Origin: DAOTVX01 sp034436015
GTDB taxonomy: Bacteria; Chloroflexota; Anaerolineae; Anaerolineales; Villigracilaceae
Assembly: GCA_034436015.1 (NCBI GenBank)
Contig: DAOTWG010000019.1
Span: 62,001-126,000 of the forward strand
DNA: 64,000 bases
Direction: 5' to 3'
Part shown: positions 53,737 through 62,310 of the stretch, piece by piece
Position numbering within the stretch: the first letter of the stretch is position 1
Layout: every line of letters starts with the position of its first letter
Position numbers and translations under genes: made by a program
The notes under the pieces: generated by a model
Database searches by the model: none
The model's input: the letters and a program-made list of their open reading frames with translations, nothing else
What the model was told of the DNA's origin: nothing

Positions 53737-54735
53737 TCATCCAGCAGCCTTGGGCCAAACCGCAAGTTCGAGGGTAAGACGCTCGAAGAAACTCTCCTCC
53801 GGGAGAGCGCCCTCCCCATATGCCATATCGCTGATCGTAACCACCATTTGAATAGCCGCCGTCTCGAGAACAACTTGCTTGCCCTTTTCCACCAAGATCG
53901 GTTCCCCTTTGGCCTGCAGGCGGGCAAAGGTGTGGGAATCGTGGTAGGCGTGGTTGCTCATCAACACTTTGGTCACAGTTTGTATGTCGCTTTTATCGAA
54001 CAACCAGACCTCAAACGCAGACACCCGCTTAGGACCATCGCCGACGCCAATTGTCTCGGAGATCCCCACACCGCATTCGCCCAGAAACTCGCCGGCGGCG
54101 GTCTCGATGCTGAATGAATCATCAAAGAGGTCGTCGCCCAGGACATAGGTGGTCACAAATTGGGCCAGCGGCGGCTCTTCGCCCATGGCCGCGTAATCGG
54201 TGACCTCCACTTTTCGGCTGATTTCGCGCGCCTGCTGCGCGGCTGTCAGCACGGCAGGACGACTGCGCCGTCGCAGGAAGCGTACCCCGGCATAAAAGAG
54301 CAGACCAAGCCCCAGCACCCCCAGCACGACCAGCACGTAGCCTCCCGTCTTCTCCTGTCCCGGCGGAGATGGCTGTCCTGTCGTAGCGGGCGCAACTGGC
54401 GCAGCGCTCACAACCAGTTGACTAAACTCCAGAACCACCGCGGGGTCCTGGTTGCCCAGATTCGTCTGAATGGTCTGTAAAATCGTTGGGGCCGCCGCGC
54501 CCAACGCCTGGTAGCGGCGCAAGGCCGTCTTGTCATCGCGATTGACGCCATACGAGTCGATTGCCATGCGCAAATAATCTTCCTGATAAGCAGGATGGAG
54601 CAGGGCTGGACTAGCGTCCTTCCATTCGACAGGCTGGATGCCCCAGGCCCAGATCAGACCAAGAATCAGCCCCAAAAGCCCGCCGATCAGCGCCTCACCA
54701 CCCAGCTTTTTCCACAGCCCAACCATTGACGTCAT
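53737..54735 (-). CDS. Membrane protein of unknown function
   Basis: 332 residues. The ATG at 54735 is chosen because AAGGAG abuts the ATG at 54741 but is correctly spaced for this one. It has an N-terminal hydrophobic segment (ALIGGLLGLILGLIWAWGI), a soluble region with YQEDYLRMAIDSYGVNRDD, a Pro-rich linker, and a second segment (YVLVVLGVLGLGLLFYAGVRFL). A cytoplasmic domain of about 170 residues follows (ETAAGEFLGECGVGISETIG, FEVWLFDKSDIQTVTKVLMS). I do not recognise a named family. The hinge and two-helix layout suggests a scaffold or signalling role only by analogy. Confidence 0.82.
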   Translation of the reverse strand: MTSMVGLWKKLGGEALIGGLLGLILGLIWAWGIQPVEWKDASPALLHPAYQEDYLRMAIDSYGVNRDDKTALRRYQALGAAAPTILQTIQTNLGNQDPAVVLEFSQLVVSAAPVAPATTGQPSPPGQEKTGGYVLVVLGVLGLGLLFYAGVRFLRRRSRPAVLTAAQQAREISRKVEVTDYAAMGEEPPLAQFVTTYVLGDDLFDDSFSIETAAGEFLGECGVGISETIGVGDGPKRVSAFEVWLFDKSDIQTVTKVLMSNHAYHDSHTFARLQAKGEPILVEKGKQVVLETAAIQMVVTISDMAYGEGALPEESFFERLTLELAVWPKAAG

Positions 54736-54867
54736 AGCCATTCTCCTTGAAGGTACACAAGCCGATTATACAAGAATCTCGTCAGATCCGCACGTCCATG
54801 ATAAAAAAGAGACGCCCCAACGCCGCAGGCAAAAGTCAGCCTGTTCGCCGTTGGCCAGCAGCCAGAC

Positions 54868-56247
54868 TCATTTCTTCTCCATAAGGTACAACCAGCGCTC
54901 AGATTGACGTAACGGCACCGCTTGATCGATGCGGAAGTATTGCCCAAAGGCGCGCTCAAATCCTTCGCGGCTATAGTCGGGGAAAATATCCTTACGGCTC
55001 CGCAACAACTTCTGCACTTGTGAATCGCTCTTTGGGACAAATTCGACAATTAACCAATGGCCTGCCTGTGCGAAGAATTCGGCGACCGATTCGAGCGGCA
55101 CATTGTTAGAAATAGCCAGGTGATGGACGAGCGCCAGGGCCATAACCAGCTCCGCCGGCCCACGCTGGAGAAGCGAATCGCGCTCGCTATTGCTCCAACC
55201 GATGGCCGGACTGGGATTGGTCAGATCGAGGAGAAGAGGCAACAGCCGGGTCTCCTGGCCGGCTTTGACGTGATGATAACTTTGTTCTACAGCAGCCGGG
55301 TCAATGTCGAAGGAAACAGTATAGGCGCCGCGTTCCACCGCCAGCCGGCTGAACAGCCCGGTGTTGGCGCCAAAGTCCCAGACAAAACGCGGCGCGACCT
55401 GCTCCAACCAGACCGCTGCCAGCTGTCGCTTATGCTCGAAGGCGTCTGGGGTATAGTTGGTTTTATCATAGTAGTCTGCCCACGCTGTGCCGCCGGCTTT
55501 CCAGTTCAGTTTCCGCACCGTGCTCTCCAGACTGGCAAGCAATCCCAGGAGAGCCTGTTTGCTCATCCGACGTCGGCCGCGTGCTTCACTTATAGCGACT
55601 TCCGCATAACGCTTTTGGGCTTTGGCATGCAGGGAAATGTGGACATAGATGCCCAGATTCCAGCGCGCGCGCGCCGGGAGCAGCGAGTCGGTTAAATCCA
55701 GCGGCAGGCCGTCTATGTACACCCGCAACAACTGTCCAAGCCGCACGTCTCGCCAGGCCATCAACGCCAGCGGCGCCAGAAAGTGTTGACAGAACTGACG
55801 ATACGCCACCCAGGGCTCTCCCTCTTTGTACGTCTCGAACGAGAGCGTGTCAATGAGAGCGGGTTTGCCCCGATAGAGTTGAATATTATATGCGCTGGCA
55901 TCCTTAAGCGAAAGCCCATGCTTCAAAGCGCGTCGTTGAATCGCGAGGGTCGCCAGTGCCGCATCCTTTAACTGGCCGAACGCCCATTCGTAGGGATACG
56001 ATACGAAAGGAAGACGCTCAGGCTGGAGAATCTTGAAAGCGTTTGCCGCCTCCGCAGGTGGGATAGCTACCTCTTGATGTGGAACGAGCAGACCGGCTTT
56101 CACTAACTTCTGATACAGGCCGGAACTTATCAGACGCCCGTACTCTTCCGCATATCCCTGGTTGACCTGACGGTAGAGAACGCCATCGCGCGTGAACAGA
56201 AAACCGCTCGGATCGCGAAAAGAAGCACCTACTTTACGACTGTTCAT
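54868..56247 (-). CDS. SAM-dependent methyltransferase, NoeA-like
   Basis: 459 residues starting MNSRKVGASFRDPSGFLF at 56247, overlapping the upstream small gene by 14 bases. The N-terminal ~250 residues hold a family-specific region (NQGYAEEYGRLISSGLYQKLV; SLKDASAYNIQLYRGKPALIDTLSFE). The methyltransferase fold begins near residue 289 with VWDFGANTGLFSRLA, the glycine-rich SAM loop. It resembles nodulation protein NoeA-type enzymes, but the acceptor is unknown. It shares a transcript with the DPGSGS membrane protein, a pairing that recurs in several bacteria. Confidence 0.88.
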   Translation of the reverse strand: MNSRKVGASFRDPSGFLFTRDGVLYRQVNQGYAEEYGRLISSGLYQKLVKAGLLVPHQEVAIPPAEAANAFKILQPERLPFVSYPYEWAFGQLKDAALATLAIQRRALKHGLSLKDASAYNIQLYRGKPALIDTLSFETYKEGEPWVAYRQFCQHFLAPLALMAWRDVRLGQLLRVYIDGLPLDLTDSLLPARARWNLGIYVHISLHAKAQKRYAEVAISEARGRRRMSKQALLGLLASLESTVRKLNWKAGGTAWADYYDKTNYTPDAFEHKRQLAAVWLEQVAPRFVWDFGANTGLFSRLAVERGAYTVSFDIDPAAVEQSYHHVKAGQETRLLPLLLDLTNPSPAIGWSNSERDSLLQRGPAELVMALALVHHLAISNNVPLESVAEFFAQAGHWLIVEFVPKSDSQVQKLLRSRKDIFPDYSREGFERAFGQYFRIDQAVPLRQSERWLYLMEKK

Positions 56248-56449
56248 CGCTTTCGTCAACGGCTTCGGCTTCAGTTGCTGCGGACACCGACCTCTTGCTG
56301 AAACGACGCTTGATTTTCGACCACTGGGCGCCAATCGCAACGCCCAGGCCCGCCAGGCCGGCAATCAGTAATTGCAACAGAAAACTGCCAGAACCCGGGT
56401 CAAGGTAGAGCAAAAAAGCTCCGAAAGGGAAAGAAGCGAAGGGACTCAT
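56234..56449 (-). CDS. Small membrane protein with DPGSGS motif
   Basis: 71 residues from the ATG at 56449, which follows AAGAGTT. It has FGAFLLYLDPGSGSFLLQLLIAGLAGLGVAIG, the YLDPGSGS motif running into one hydrophobic helix, then a basic stretch (KIKRRFSKR) and an acidic tail. Proteins with this motif are small single-span or hairpin membrane proteins found beside methyltransferases or phosphatases of envelope biogenesis; the role is unknown. Thirty-four bases after topA. Confidence 0.8.
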   Translation of the reverse strand: MSPFASFPFGAFLLYLDPGSGSFLLQLLIAGLAGLGVAIGAQWSKIKRRFSKRSVSAATEAEAVDESDEQS

Positions 56450-56483
56450 AGGCAACTCTTTATATGTATTGAAGTACTTCGGG

Positions 56484-58781
56484 TCAAGTGGTTTCCGGAA
56501 TAACCTCTCCCAACGGGAAGGTTTCTTGACAAGACACACATTGCGCCTCGCGCTTATTAGCGATCACGAGCAACCCACGACAACTCGGACAGGGTTGTGG
56601 CAGCGGGCGTTTCCAGGAGTTAAAGTCACAAGCAGGATAATTGTTGCAACCGTAGAATGTGCGCCCTTTACGCGTCTTGCGCTCAACAATCGCCCCCCCA
56701 TCCTTCGGGCAGGAAACGCCTATTTCTTCCAGCCACGGTTCCGTATGCCGGCACTCCGGAAAGCCGGAGCACGAGATAAATTTGCCGAAACGGCCATAGC
56801 GGATAACCAATTCCTTGCCGCAGTCCGGACACGCGCGGCCGACCGGCTCCGGACCGCTCTTGTTAACCGGCATCTCCGCCTGCGCCTTACGCACCGTCGC
56901 CGCGAAGGGTGTATAGAACTCGCGCAACACCTTCTCCCATTGCAAGCGGCCGGCGGCAATCTTATCCAGGTCCTCCTCCATGCGCGCCGTGAACTGATAG
57001 TCCATGATTTCGGGAAAATATCGCATGAGCAGATCGTTAACCAAGATGCCCGTCTCTGTAGGAACGAGTTGGCGGTCAACGCGCTCCACATAGCCGCGCT
57101 GTTGAATCGTGGAAAGCGTCGGCGCATACGTGGAAGGCCGACCGATGCCGTACTCTTCCAGAGTCCGCACCAGGCTGGCCTCTGTGTAGCGAGGGGGCGG
57201 TTGGGTAAAGTGCTGCTCCGGGATGAGACGAATCAATTCCTGATCCTGACCTTCCGCGACGGAGGCCGGGATGCGCACATTCAACTCCTCTTCCTCCACC
57301 TTTTGTTCCTCATCTCTGGCCTCCTCGTAAACGATCAGGAAACCGGGGAACTTCACCACCGAGCCGGCGGACCGCAGGAGGTAAACGTGAATCTCACCCC
57401 GAGCGGTCACCTCGACCGCAATGGTATCATACACCGCCGATTCCATTTGCGAAGCAACAAAGCGTTGCCAGATGAGCTGGTAGAGTTTGAACATGGCCGG
57501 TTCAAGGTAAGGCTTGACCTTCTCCGGCTCGCGCCAGACCGAGGTAGGACGGATCGCCTCATGTGCCTCCTGCGCGCCAGCCACCTTTTTCGTGTAGATT
57601 GGAGGCTTCTCCGGCACGAAGTCGCTTCCATAGCGCTGGGCAATGTAACTGCGCGCCTCGTCACGCGCGACGCCCGCGATATTGGTCGAGTCGGTGCGCA
57701 TGTAGGTAATCAAGCCGGTAGAACCACCTTCGCCAACATCCACCCCTTCGTACAAGCCCTGTGCCAAGGCCATCGTGCGCTTGGCCGTGAAGCCAAGTTT
57801 ACGCGAGGCTTCCTGTTGCAACGTGGACGTGATGAAAGGTGGAGAGGGACGGCGGCGACGTTCGCCTCGCTTGATGCGCGTCACGACGTAGGAGGCTTGC
57901 TCCATATCCGCGAGGATAGGCCGCACGATCTCCTCGTTGCCGAGTTCAGGATCCTTCTCGTCAATCTTCACCAGTTTGGCAAGGAATGTCTGACGTTCCC
58001 CCTGAGGACGCAATTCCGCCGCGATCGTCCAATATTCCACAGGCGTAAAGGCTTCGATCTCGCGCTCGCGCTCGACAATCAGCCGCAAGGCCACCGACTG
58101 CACCCGCCCTGCCGAAAGGCGCGAACGCACTTTCTCCCACAAAATTGGGCTGATGCTGTATCCCACAAGACGATCCAGGATGCGCCGCGCCTGTTGCGCG
58201 TTCACCAAATCCATGTTGATCGAACGCGGATGGGCAAAGGCTTCCTGAATGGCTTGCTCGGTAATTTCATGGAAGACCACGCGCCGGGCCAGTTTTGGGT
58301 CAATCGCCGCAGCCTCCATGAGGTGCCAGGAGATGGCTTCGCCTTCGCGGTCCGGATCGGTCGCCAAGTAGATTTCGGCATGTTGGCGCGCCAGTTCTTT
58401 CAACTCTTTGACGACGGCCTTCTTTTCATTCGGAACGCGGTATTTGGGCTTGAAGTTGTTTTCCACATCTACCGAGAGTTGGGAACGCAATAGATCGCGC
58501 ACGTGTCCAACTGAGGCGCGCACCGTATAACTCTTGCCGAGAAAGCGCCCCACCGTGCGCGCTTTGGCCGGCGACTCGACGATGACCAGCTTCCCCGAGC
58601 GGTCGGCGCCGCGCTCCGGCGCGGCCATACCCTCGTGGGCCTCGGTGCGACCAATACGATAGAGTTTCGTACCGCAGACCGAACAAACGCCGCGCGTAAT
58701 CGGCGCGCCGGCTGTATTGAAATCCGGTTGGGGGTCCTTGATGTCGCGCATCAACTTACACTTCATGCAATAGGCTTCCAT
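56484..58781 (-). CDS. topA: DNA topoisomerase I with extra N-terminal zinc ribbon
   Basis: 765-residue type IA topoisomerase that relaxes negative supercoils. Residues 1-45 form an added zinc ribbon (YCMKC and CSVCG) like DUF5679. The Toprim domain follows (KLVIVESPAKARTVGRFLG; DPDREGEAI). The catalytic Tyr360 is in TYMRTDSTN. FVPEKPPIYTKKVAGAQEAHEAIRPT and YGIGRPSTYA complete the core. The C-terminus has C4 zinc-finger modules (CPDCGKELV, CPKDGGAIV lacking the second Cys, and CPSCRGLLV). The ATG at 58781 sits behind CAGGAGG. manC lies 58 bases upstream. Confidence 0.96.
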   Translation of the reverse strand: MEAYCMKCKLMRDIKDPQPDFNTAGAPITRGVCSVCGTKLYRIGRTEAHEGMAAPERGADRSGKLVIVESPAKARTVGRFLGKSYTVRASVGHVRDLLRSQLSVDVENNFKPKYRVPNEKKAVVKELKELARQHAEIYLATDPDREGEAISWHLMEAAAIDPKLARRVVFHEITEQAIQEAFAHPRSINMDLVNAQQARRILDRLVGYSISPILWEKVRSRLSAGRVQSVALRLIVEREREIEAFTPVEYWTIAAELRPQGERQTFLAKLVKIDEKDPELGNEEIVRPILADMEQASYVVTRIKRGERRRRPSPPFITSTLQQEASRKLGFTAKRTMALAQGLYEGVDVGEGGSTGLITYMRTDSTNIAGVARDEARSYIAQRYGSDFVPEKPPIYTKKVAGAQEAHEAIRPTSVWREPEKVKPYLEPAMFKLYQLIWQRFVASQMESAVYDTIAVEVTARGEIHVYLLRSAGSVVKFPGFLIVYEEARDEEQKVEEEELNVRIPASVAEGQDQELIRLIPEQHFTQPPPRYTEASLVRTLEEYGIGRPSTYAPTLSTIQQRGYVERVDRQLVPTETGILVNDLLMRYFPEIMDYQFTARMEEDLDKIAAGRLQWEKVLREFYTPFAATVRKAQAEMPVNKSGPEPVGRACPDCGKELVIRYGRFGKFISCSGFPECRHTEPWLEEIGVSCPKDGGAIVERKTRKGRTFYGCNNYPACDFNSWKRPLPQPCPSCRGLLVIANKREAQCVSCQETFPLGEVIPETT

Positions 58782-58839
58782 GAAAACCTCCTGAGGGGGC
58801 AACACAAGACAGGCACGACTCTTTGCCTCTTGTGCTCCG

Positions 58840-59943
58840 TTACAAGTAATGTTCCCGGTCGGAATTGGTCAAACTCGCGACCACCTGCCGGACTTTCTGC
58901 GCCTGTTCCTTCTCGCATACCAATAACACATCGCCGGCATCTACGATAATTAGATTCTCGACGCCAATGGTCACGATGAGACGGTCATCACGGTTACCAT
59001 AGACGAGCGAGTTATGCGTATCCACCGCCAGGTGGCGACTGCTAAAAACAATGTTGCCCTGAGCATCGGCAGGAAGCACATCGAAGAGCGAATCCCAGGA
59101 ACCGACATCGCTCCATTCCAAACCGCCGGCCGGCAGGACGGCTACTTGCCGGGCGCGCTCCATCACGCCGTAGTCTATCGTCTCGTTGCGCAGATTTGGC
59201 CAGACGGTGTGCAACACCTCATCCTGGCGCTCGCCGCCCCAAGCCGCGCCAATCTGATCGAGCGCCGCTTTCAAATCGGGCATCTGACGGGCGAACTCTT
59301 TCAGAATCTGGTCGGCGCGCCAGATGAACATACCGGAGTTCCACGAATAATCGCCACGCGCCAACATCTTGCGCGCCTGCGCCTCGCTTGGCTTCTCCTC
59401 AAAACGTTTGACACGATAGACCGGGTAGATGAATTGCTCCGGTAATGCCTCGCCGCGCTGAATATAGCCGTAGGCGGTGGCCGGATAGGTTGGCGTGATT
59501 CCCAGCGTGACCAAGTATCCCTTCCAGGCAACATCCACCGCCACACGCAGCAAAAGATGGAAAAGATCGCGATTCTTGATGAAATGATCCGAAGGCAAGA
59601 CCGCCATCACCGCGTCGGGGTCGCGTTTTTGCAGGACAGTCGCCGCCAGACCAACCACAGCGGCCGTACCACGCGGCATCGGTTCGGGTAGATAATTCTC
59701 CTGAGGAAGATAGGGCACTTGCTTCTGCAATTCACGCGCCTGCTCGGCCACCGTGACTACCAGAATGCGCACCGGCGGAAGAAGGCCCTTCAACCGTTCC
59801 ACCGTCATTTGAAAGAGCGTGCGTTCCTCAATGAGGGGAAGCATTTGCTTGGGGCGATCCTTACGCGAAACCGGCCAGAGACGGGTGCCGCCGCCTCCGG
59901 CCATGATCACCGCGTAGGTATGGTTCAACCGCGCGTCGCCCAT
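58840..59943 (-). CDS. manC: Mannose-1-phosphate guanylyltransferase
   Basis: 367-residue nucleotidyltransferase that makes GDP-mannose. VIMAGGGGTRLWPVSRKDRPKQ is the nucleotide-binding signature. LPSDHFIKN, RFEEKPSEAQARKML and WNSGMFIWRAD are family motifs. It lacks the C-terminal phosphomannose isomerase domain of bifunctional enzymes. The ATG at 59943 overlaps the dprA stop (TAATG) and is preceded by GGAGACAGGG. Its product may serve surface-glycan or mannosyl-glycerate synthesis; no such genes flank it. Confidence 0.93.
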   Translation of the reverse strand: MGDARLNHTYAVIMAGGGGTRLWPVSRKDRPKQMLPLIEERTLFQMTVERLKGLLPPVRILVVTVAEQARELQKQVPYLPQENYLPEPMPRGTAAVVGLAATVLQKRDPDAVMAVLPSDHFIKNRDLFHLLLRVAVDVAWKGYLVTLGITPTYPATAYGYIQRGEALPEQFIYPVYRVKRFEEKPSEAQARKMLARGDYSWNSGMFIWRADQILKEFARQMPDLKAALDQIGAAWGGERQDEVLHTVWPNLRNETIDYGVMERARQVAVLPAGGLEWSDVGSWDSLFDVLPADAQGNIVFSSRHLAVDTHNSLVYGNRDDRLIVTIGVENLIIVDAGDVLLVCEKEQAQKVRQVVASLTNSDREHYL

Positions 59944-61061
59944 TACCCTGTCTCCACAGTATATTCTGCGCGGCCCTCCCGCACGGCAAGATAATTCATG
60001 CCCCCCGCGTGACGCACCAGGCCTTTGAGTTCCATCATAACCAGCGTAGCCGAGACCCGCTCCACCGGCCAACCGGTTTTTCGATGGATTTCGTCCACAT
60101 GCAACGGTTCGCAACCCAGCACTTCCATGATTTGCCGCTCCACTTCGTCTGCAGGGAGCGCCACGCGCGCGCGGCGCTGTTCATGCAGACAGGTCAGATT
60201 CAACACATCGAGCAAATCCTGCGCCGATAGCAAGGGACGTGCTCCCTGCTGAATAAGGCGGTTCGTACCCTTGCTCTGCGGCGCCAGGATACTGCCCGGC
60301 ACAGCAAAGACCTCCCGTCCCTGGTCTGCCGCGAACTGAGCCGTAATGAGCGCGCCGCTGCCCTCGCCAGCCTCCACCACGAGGACGGCCATGGCCAGGC
60401 CGGAGATAATGCGGTTGCGCGGCGGAAAGTTGGCCGCATCCGGCGGAGTGCCGGGGGGATAGTCGCTGAGCAAGGCGCCACGCTGCACGATTTGCTCCGC
60501 TAGCGCGCGATGCTCCGGGGGATAGACACGGTCCACGCCGTTGCCCAGCACGGCCAACGTCCGCCCACCAGCGCGCAAGGCGGCCTGATGAGCAACCGCG
60601 TCCACCCCACGCGCTAGACCCGAAATGACCGTCACGCCATGCTGGGCCAGGTAGGCGCCGATCTCCTCGGCCACCTGCCGTCCGTAGGCCGTCGCGCGGC
60701 GGGTGCCGACAACAGCAACTGCCCAAAAATCCTCTCGGGTCAGTTCGCCACGCACATAGAGAACCGGCGGCGGCTGGTCAATTTCCTTCAGGCGCGGCGG
60801 ATATTCCTCATCCTCCCAGGTCAGCACGCGAATCCCCTGGGCATCGAGGCGCGCCAGATACACATCGAGATCTACGGCCTGCCGGACCTGAACCACGCGT
60901 TCGGCCAATTTCGGTCCGAGACCTGCAGCCGCGAGGGCATGGGGCGACGCCTGCCACGCCAGCGCCAAATCGCCGAAATGCTGGCGGAGCGCCTGCAAAC
61001 GAACGGCGCCAATCCCTTTGACCAGATTGAAACCAACCCAATAGCGCTTATCCACTCCCAT
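59943..61061 (-). CDS. dprA: DNA-processing protein DprA
   Basis: 372 residues. It has an N-terminal helix-hairpin-helix region (NLVKGIGAVRLQALRQHFGD). The Rossmann-like core carries VGTRRATAYGRQVAEEIG, VISGLARGVDAVAHQAAL, LAVLGNGVDRVYPPEHRALAEQI, FPPRNRIISGLA and GSGALITAQFAADQGREVFAVPG. A C-terminal winged helix (LHVDEIHRKTGWPVERVSATLVMMELKGLV) ends it. DprA loads RecA on incoming single-stranded DNA during natural transformation. No other competence genes are in the window. The ATG at 61061 is used although the ribosome site is weak. Confidence 0.94.
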   Translation of the reverse strand: MGVDKRYWVGFNLVKGIGAVRLQALRQHFGDLALAWQASPHALAAAGLGPKLAERVVQVRQAVDLDVYLARLDAQGIRVLTWEDEEYPPRLKEIDQPPPVLYVRGELTREDFWAVAVVGTRRATAYGRQVAEEIGAYLAQHGVTVISGLARGVDAVAHQAALRAGGRTLAVLGNGVDRVYPPEHRALAEQIVQRGALLSDYPPGTPPDAANFPPRNRIISGLAMAVLVVEAGEGSGALITAQFAADQGREVFAVPGSILAPQSKGTNRLIQQGARPLLSAQDLLDVLNLTCLHEQRRARVALPADEVERQIMEVLGCEPLHVDEIHRKTGWPVERVSATLVMMELKGLVRHAGGMNYLAVREGRAEYTVETG

Positions 61062-61080
61062 ATTCCGCGCCGGGAGAGGG

Positions 61081-61614
61081 CTAGGCCTCCTCTGCCTCCA
61101 GCAAGCCGGGCAACACATGAACCGTCATGCGCCTCGCGGACAAATCTACGTTGCGAACCACTTGCGGAATGGCCGGCAGCAAGATTTCGCCGCGCTCGCC
61201 GCGCACCACATAGACGTCGTTCGCGCCGGTGACCAGAATCTCACTCAGCCGGCCTAACTCTCGCCCCCCTTCCTCGACCACAGTCAGGCCCACCAACTGG
61301 TAGTAATAATATTCGCCTTCCGCTAACGGCGCGGCGTCCTCCGTCGCCACATAGAGAATCTGGTTGCATAACCTCTCGATTGCCTCCGGTGTGTGAAATC
61401 CTTCGAAAGCCAGCAACAAACCATCTCGATGCGCCCGCGCCTGACAAATGACCAGCCGCTCATGGCGCTCGCCGGCATACACCACCTTTCCAGGTCGCAG
61501 TCGTTCCGGAAAATCCGTATATACATCGAGCAAGACTTCACCGCGCAAACCGTGCGGGCGGCGAATTTTGCCAACGGCAAGGAACGCGGGAAATTCCTCC
61601 TCGCGCGCGGTCAT
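61081..61614 (-). CDS. rimM: 16S rRNA processing protein RimM
   Basis: 177 residues, assembly factor for the 30S head. FLAVGKIRRPHGLRGEVLLDVYTDFPERL is the family N-terminus; EGEYYYYQLVGLTVV and the PRC-barrel half VYVVRGERGEILLPAIPQVVRNVDL follow. The start at 61614 lies 7 bases after the khpA stop. It sits in the usual rpsP-khpA-rimM order, though trmD and rplS, which normally follow, are replaced by dprA-manC-topA. Confidence 0.95.
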   Translation of the reverse strand: MTAREEEFPAFLAVGKIRRPHGLRGEVLLDVYTDFPERLRPGKVVYAGERHERLVICQARAHRDGLLLAFEGFHTPEAIERLCNQILYVATEDAAPLAEGEYYYYQLVGLTVVEEGGRELGRLSEILVTGANDVYVVRGERGEILLPAIPQVVRNVDLSARRMTVHVLPGLLEAEEA

Positions 61615-61621
61615 GTTCCTT

Positions 61622-61858
61622 TCACGGCCCAAGGACGTCCAGGCTAATTTGGGATCCCTCACGCTCGGCGAGGACGCGCAATAACGTGCGCAGGGCATTC
61701 ACCACACGCCCATCTTTGCCGATGACGCGTCCCATATCTTCTCTCGCCACGCGCAACTCGAGGACCGTACGTCCGGCGCGACGGGCTTCGCGCACCTGAA
61801 CCTCGTCCGGTCGCTCGACCAGCGATTTGACCACATACTCAACAAGTGCTTTCATCAT
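61622..61858 (-). CDS. khpA: KH-domain RNA-binding protein KhpA (YlqC)
   Basis: 78 residues: a single KH domain with GRVIGKDGRVVNALRTLLRVLA, including the GxxG loop GKDG. It begins MMKALVEYVVKSLVERPDEV. KhpA proteins pair with KhpB and bind small RNAs and rRNA. It is 6 bases after rpsP. Confidence 0.94.
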   Translation of the reverse strand: MMKALVEYVVKSLVERPDEVQVREARRAGRTVLELRVAREDMGRVIGKDGRVVNALRTLLRVLAEREGSQISLDVLGP

Positions 61859-61864
61859 TTACCC

Positions 61865-62206
61865 TTAGCGGCGGGGCTTCGTACTGACGACGCTTCCGGC
61901 GCGCGCTTGCGCTGCCTCCGCCAGCAGATTCTCCACCGCCTCGCCGGCCTTGAAGCGCTCAAAACGCGCCAGAACACCCGCGCTTTGGAACAATTGAACC
62001 ACCGACTCGCTTGGTTGCGCGCCTTTGCTCAACCAATCATACACTCGCGCCTCATTTATTTCCAACGTAGGCGGCTCGGCGCGTGGGTTGTAGAAACCCA
62101 CTACTTCCAGAAAACGCCCATCGCGCGGGCTTTCCTTATCGGCTACAACAAGGCGATACGAGGGCTGACCTTTCAGCCCGGTCCGACGAAGACGAATACG
62201 TACCAT
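61865..62206 (-). CDS. rpsP: 30S ribosomal protein S16
   Basis: 113 residues. MVRIRLRRTGLKGQPSYRLVVADKESPRDGRFLEVVGFYNP is the S16 signature, followed by YDWLSKGAQPSESVVQLF. The C-terminal ~30 residues (AEAAQARAGSVVSTKPRR) form a basic extension. 104 bases separate it from ffh. Confidence 0.96.
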   Translation of the reverse strand: MVRIRLRRTGLKGQPSYRLVVADKESPRDGRFLEVVGFYNPRAEPPTLEINEARVYDWLSKGAQPSESVVQLFQSAGVLARFERFKAGEAVENLLAEAAQARAGSVVSTKPRR

Positions 62207-62310
62207 GAAACAGCAACTCCTTCTCGACGAAATTCATGCCAGCGACACGAAGAGAGGACGCAGAAAGGAATGCGCTTCGTGAGGCTGCAATGTTCCTTAG
62301 TAATTTTACC

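Noticed and set aside
56469..58493. A 674-codon plus-strand frame opposite topA.
   Set aside because: It is the antisense shadow of topA; no domain, ribosome site or signal is visible.
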